Shown here: positions 63,501 to 64,000 of the stretch, piece by piece | Position numbering within the stretch: position 1 is the stretch's first letter | How the letters are laid out: the number at the start of each line of letters is the position of its first letter | Assembly: GCF_002236805.1 (NCBI RefSeq) | Contig: NZ_NIQA01000003.1 | Coordinates: forward strand, 1 to 64,000 | Reading direction: 5' to 3' | From: Pusillimonas sp. T2 | GTDB lineage: Bacteria; Pseudomonadota; Gammaproteobacteria; Burkholderiales; Burkholderiaceae_B | Length of the DNA stretch: 64,000 bases | Program-made: the position numbers and the translations under genes | The notes under the pieces: model-generated | The model's input: the letters and a program-made list of their open reading frames with translations, nothing else | The model's database searches: none | Told to the model about the DNA's origin: nothing

Positions 63501-64000
63501 TCAGGTTCGCAGAAAGTCTTGTTTACCCCGCATCCATCGACCCAAGTGTCTATCCACCGTTTCGGGTTGGGCGGCCAATAATTCAGCGGCGAGTTGCTGC
63601 GCTTGCTCTACAAGGCCTGCGTCGGTTTCAAGGCTGGCAAATCGCAAAATCTGCGCGCCCGACTGCCGTACCCCTAAAAATTCGCCCGGCCCACGAAGAT
63701 CGAGATCACGTCGGGCAATTTCGAAACCGTCCGTGGTTTCGTACATCGCGCGCAGACGTTGCCGGGCAATGGCCGAGAGCGGGTTTTGGTACAGCAGAAC
63801 ACAGACCGACTGAGCGCTACCCCGCCCTACCCGTCCGCGCAACTGATGCAACTGAGCCAACCCAAAACGTTCGGCATGTTCGATGACCATTAATGAGGCA
63901 TTGGGCACATCGACACCGACTTCAATCACGGTTGTGGCCACCAGCACCTGAATACGTCCAGCACGAAACTCATCCATGACTTGGGCTTTCTCGGCAGGCT
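63501..64000 (-). CDS. recG: ATP-dependent DNA helicase RecG, C-terminal part (cut by the window edge)
   Basis: The end of RecG, a helicase that reverses stalled forks and branch-migrates Holliday junctions. Visible are the helicase motifs [17 protein letters not shown] and [16 protein letters not shown] (motifs V and VI), and the wedge-proximal tail [19 protein letters not shown]. The reading frame continues to the last base and reads [10 protein letters not shown] there, in line with RecG, so the start is beyond the window. Roughly 166 C-terminal residues are present. Confidence 0.95.
   Translation of the reverse strand, partial: PAEKAQVMDEFRAGRIQVLVATTVIEVGVDVPNASLMVIEHAERFGLAQLHQLRGRVGRGSAQSVCVLLYQNPLSAIARQRLRAMYETTDGFEIARRDLDLRGPGEFLGVRQSGAQILRFASLETDAGLVEQAQQLAAELLAAQPETVDRHLGRWMRGKQDFLRT

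Noticed and set aside
1-64000. CRISPR arrays, tRNA or rRNA genes, complete insertion sequences
   Set aside because: No regularly spaced repeats, cloverleaf-like segments with conserved T-loop, rRNA-like stretches or transposase genes were recognised on either strand by eye; a dedicated tRNA or repeat scan was not possible.

Overview
The window looks like a 64 kb chromosomal segment of a betaproteobacterium, most likely of the Alcaligenaceae (Bordetella/Pusillimonas/Advenella relatives). This rests on gene order (yicC diverging from rph-rdgB-hemW, glnA-ntrB-ntrC, smpB facing ratA-rnfH, ygfZ diverging from mltG-tmk-holB-tatD), on the style of the proteins, and on a moderately high GC with AT-poor intergenic gaps. 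No rRNA, tRNA, CRISPR array or complete insertion sequence was seen.

Region 1-5395 is accessory DNA. It holds an AT-rich hypothetical gene, a DUF4393/Abi-alpha protein, a umuDC error-prone polymerase operon with its own LexA box, and a tyrosine integrase. The integrase sits next to the conserved 3' end of yicC, with five ACCCACC heptamers in between, which suggests an island integrated at that gene end.

Region 5396-21255 is core genome: YicC; RNase PH, the dITP/XTP pyrophosphatase and HemW; a glnA-ntrB-ntrC operon with a textbook sigma-54 promoter and an upstream NtrC dyad; SmpB, RatA, RnfH, a CoA hydrolase and YgfZ; then MltG, thymidylate kinase, DNA polymerase III delta', a TatD nuclease and a secreted ankyrin protein.

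Region 21298-31417 is stress and copper related: a lipoprotein, a glutathione transferase and peroxidase, copZ and cueR back to back, a glutathionyl-hydroquinone reductase coupled to cueR, a cyanide-insensitive-type bd oxidase (cioAB plus a 48-residue DUF2474 subunit), copA, and an MFS exporter. copZ and copA both carry a 19-bp-spacer CueR-type promoter.

Region 31396-42230 holds phosphoketolase, a divergent LuxR-type regulator with a phosphorylation-incompetent receiver, an Mla/MCE lipid-transport operon, and an arsenic cluster (an ArsR-ArsC fusion, arsC, arsH, ACR3 and a second arsR) with two perfect palindromic operators.

Region 42498-53466 is a signalling block. A GC-rich part encodes a nucleoside deaminase, a secreted HbpS/GlcG protein and a sensor kinase/response regulator pair. 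A four-gene operon then encodes a GAF/PAS-GGDEF protein, a PAS kinase, a response regulator with a degenerate HD-GYP domain, and a membrane GGDEF-EAL-receiver protein.

Region 53735-64000 returns to metabolism and stress: a Crp/Fnr regulator, Hsp20, a LivJ-type binding protein, UspA, FumC, an Epd-like dehydrogenase, a short-chain dehydrogenase, a beta-class GST, a queuosine-precursor transporter, ProC, OxyR and the C-terminal end of RecG, cut by the window edge.
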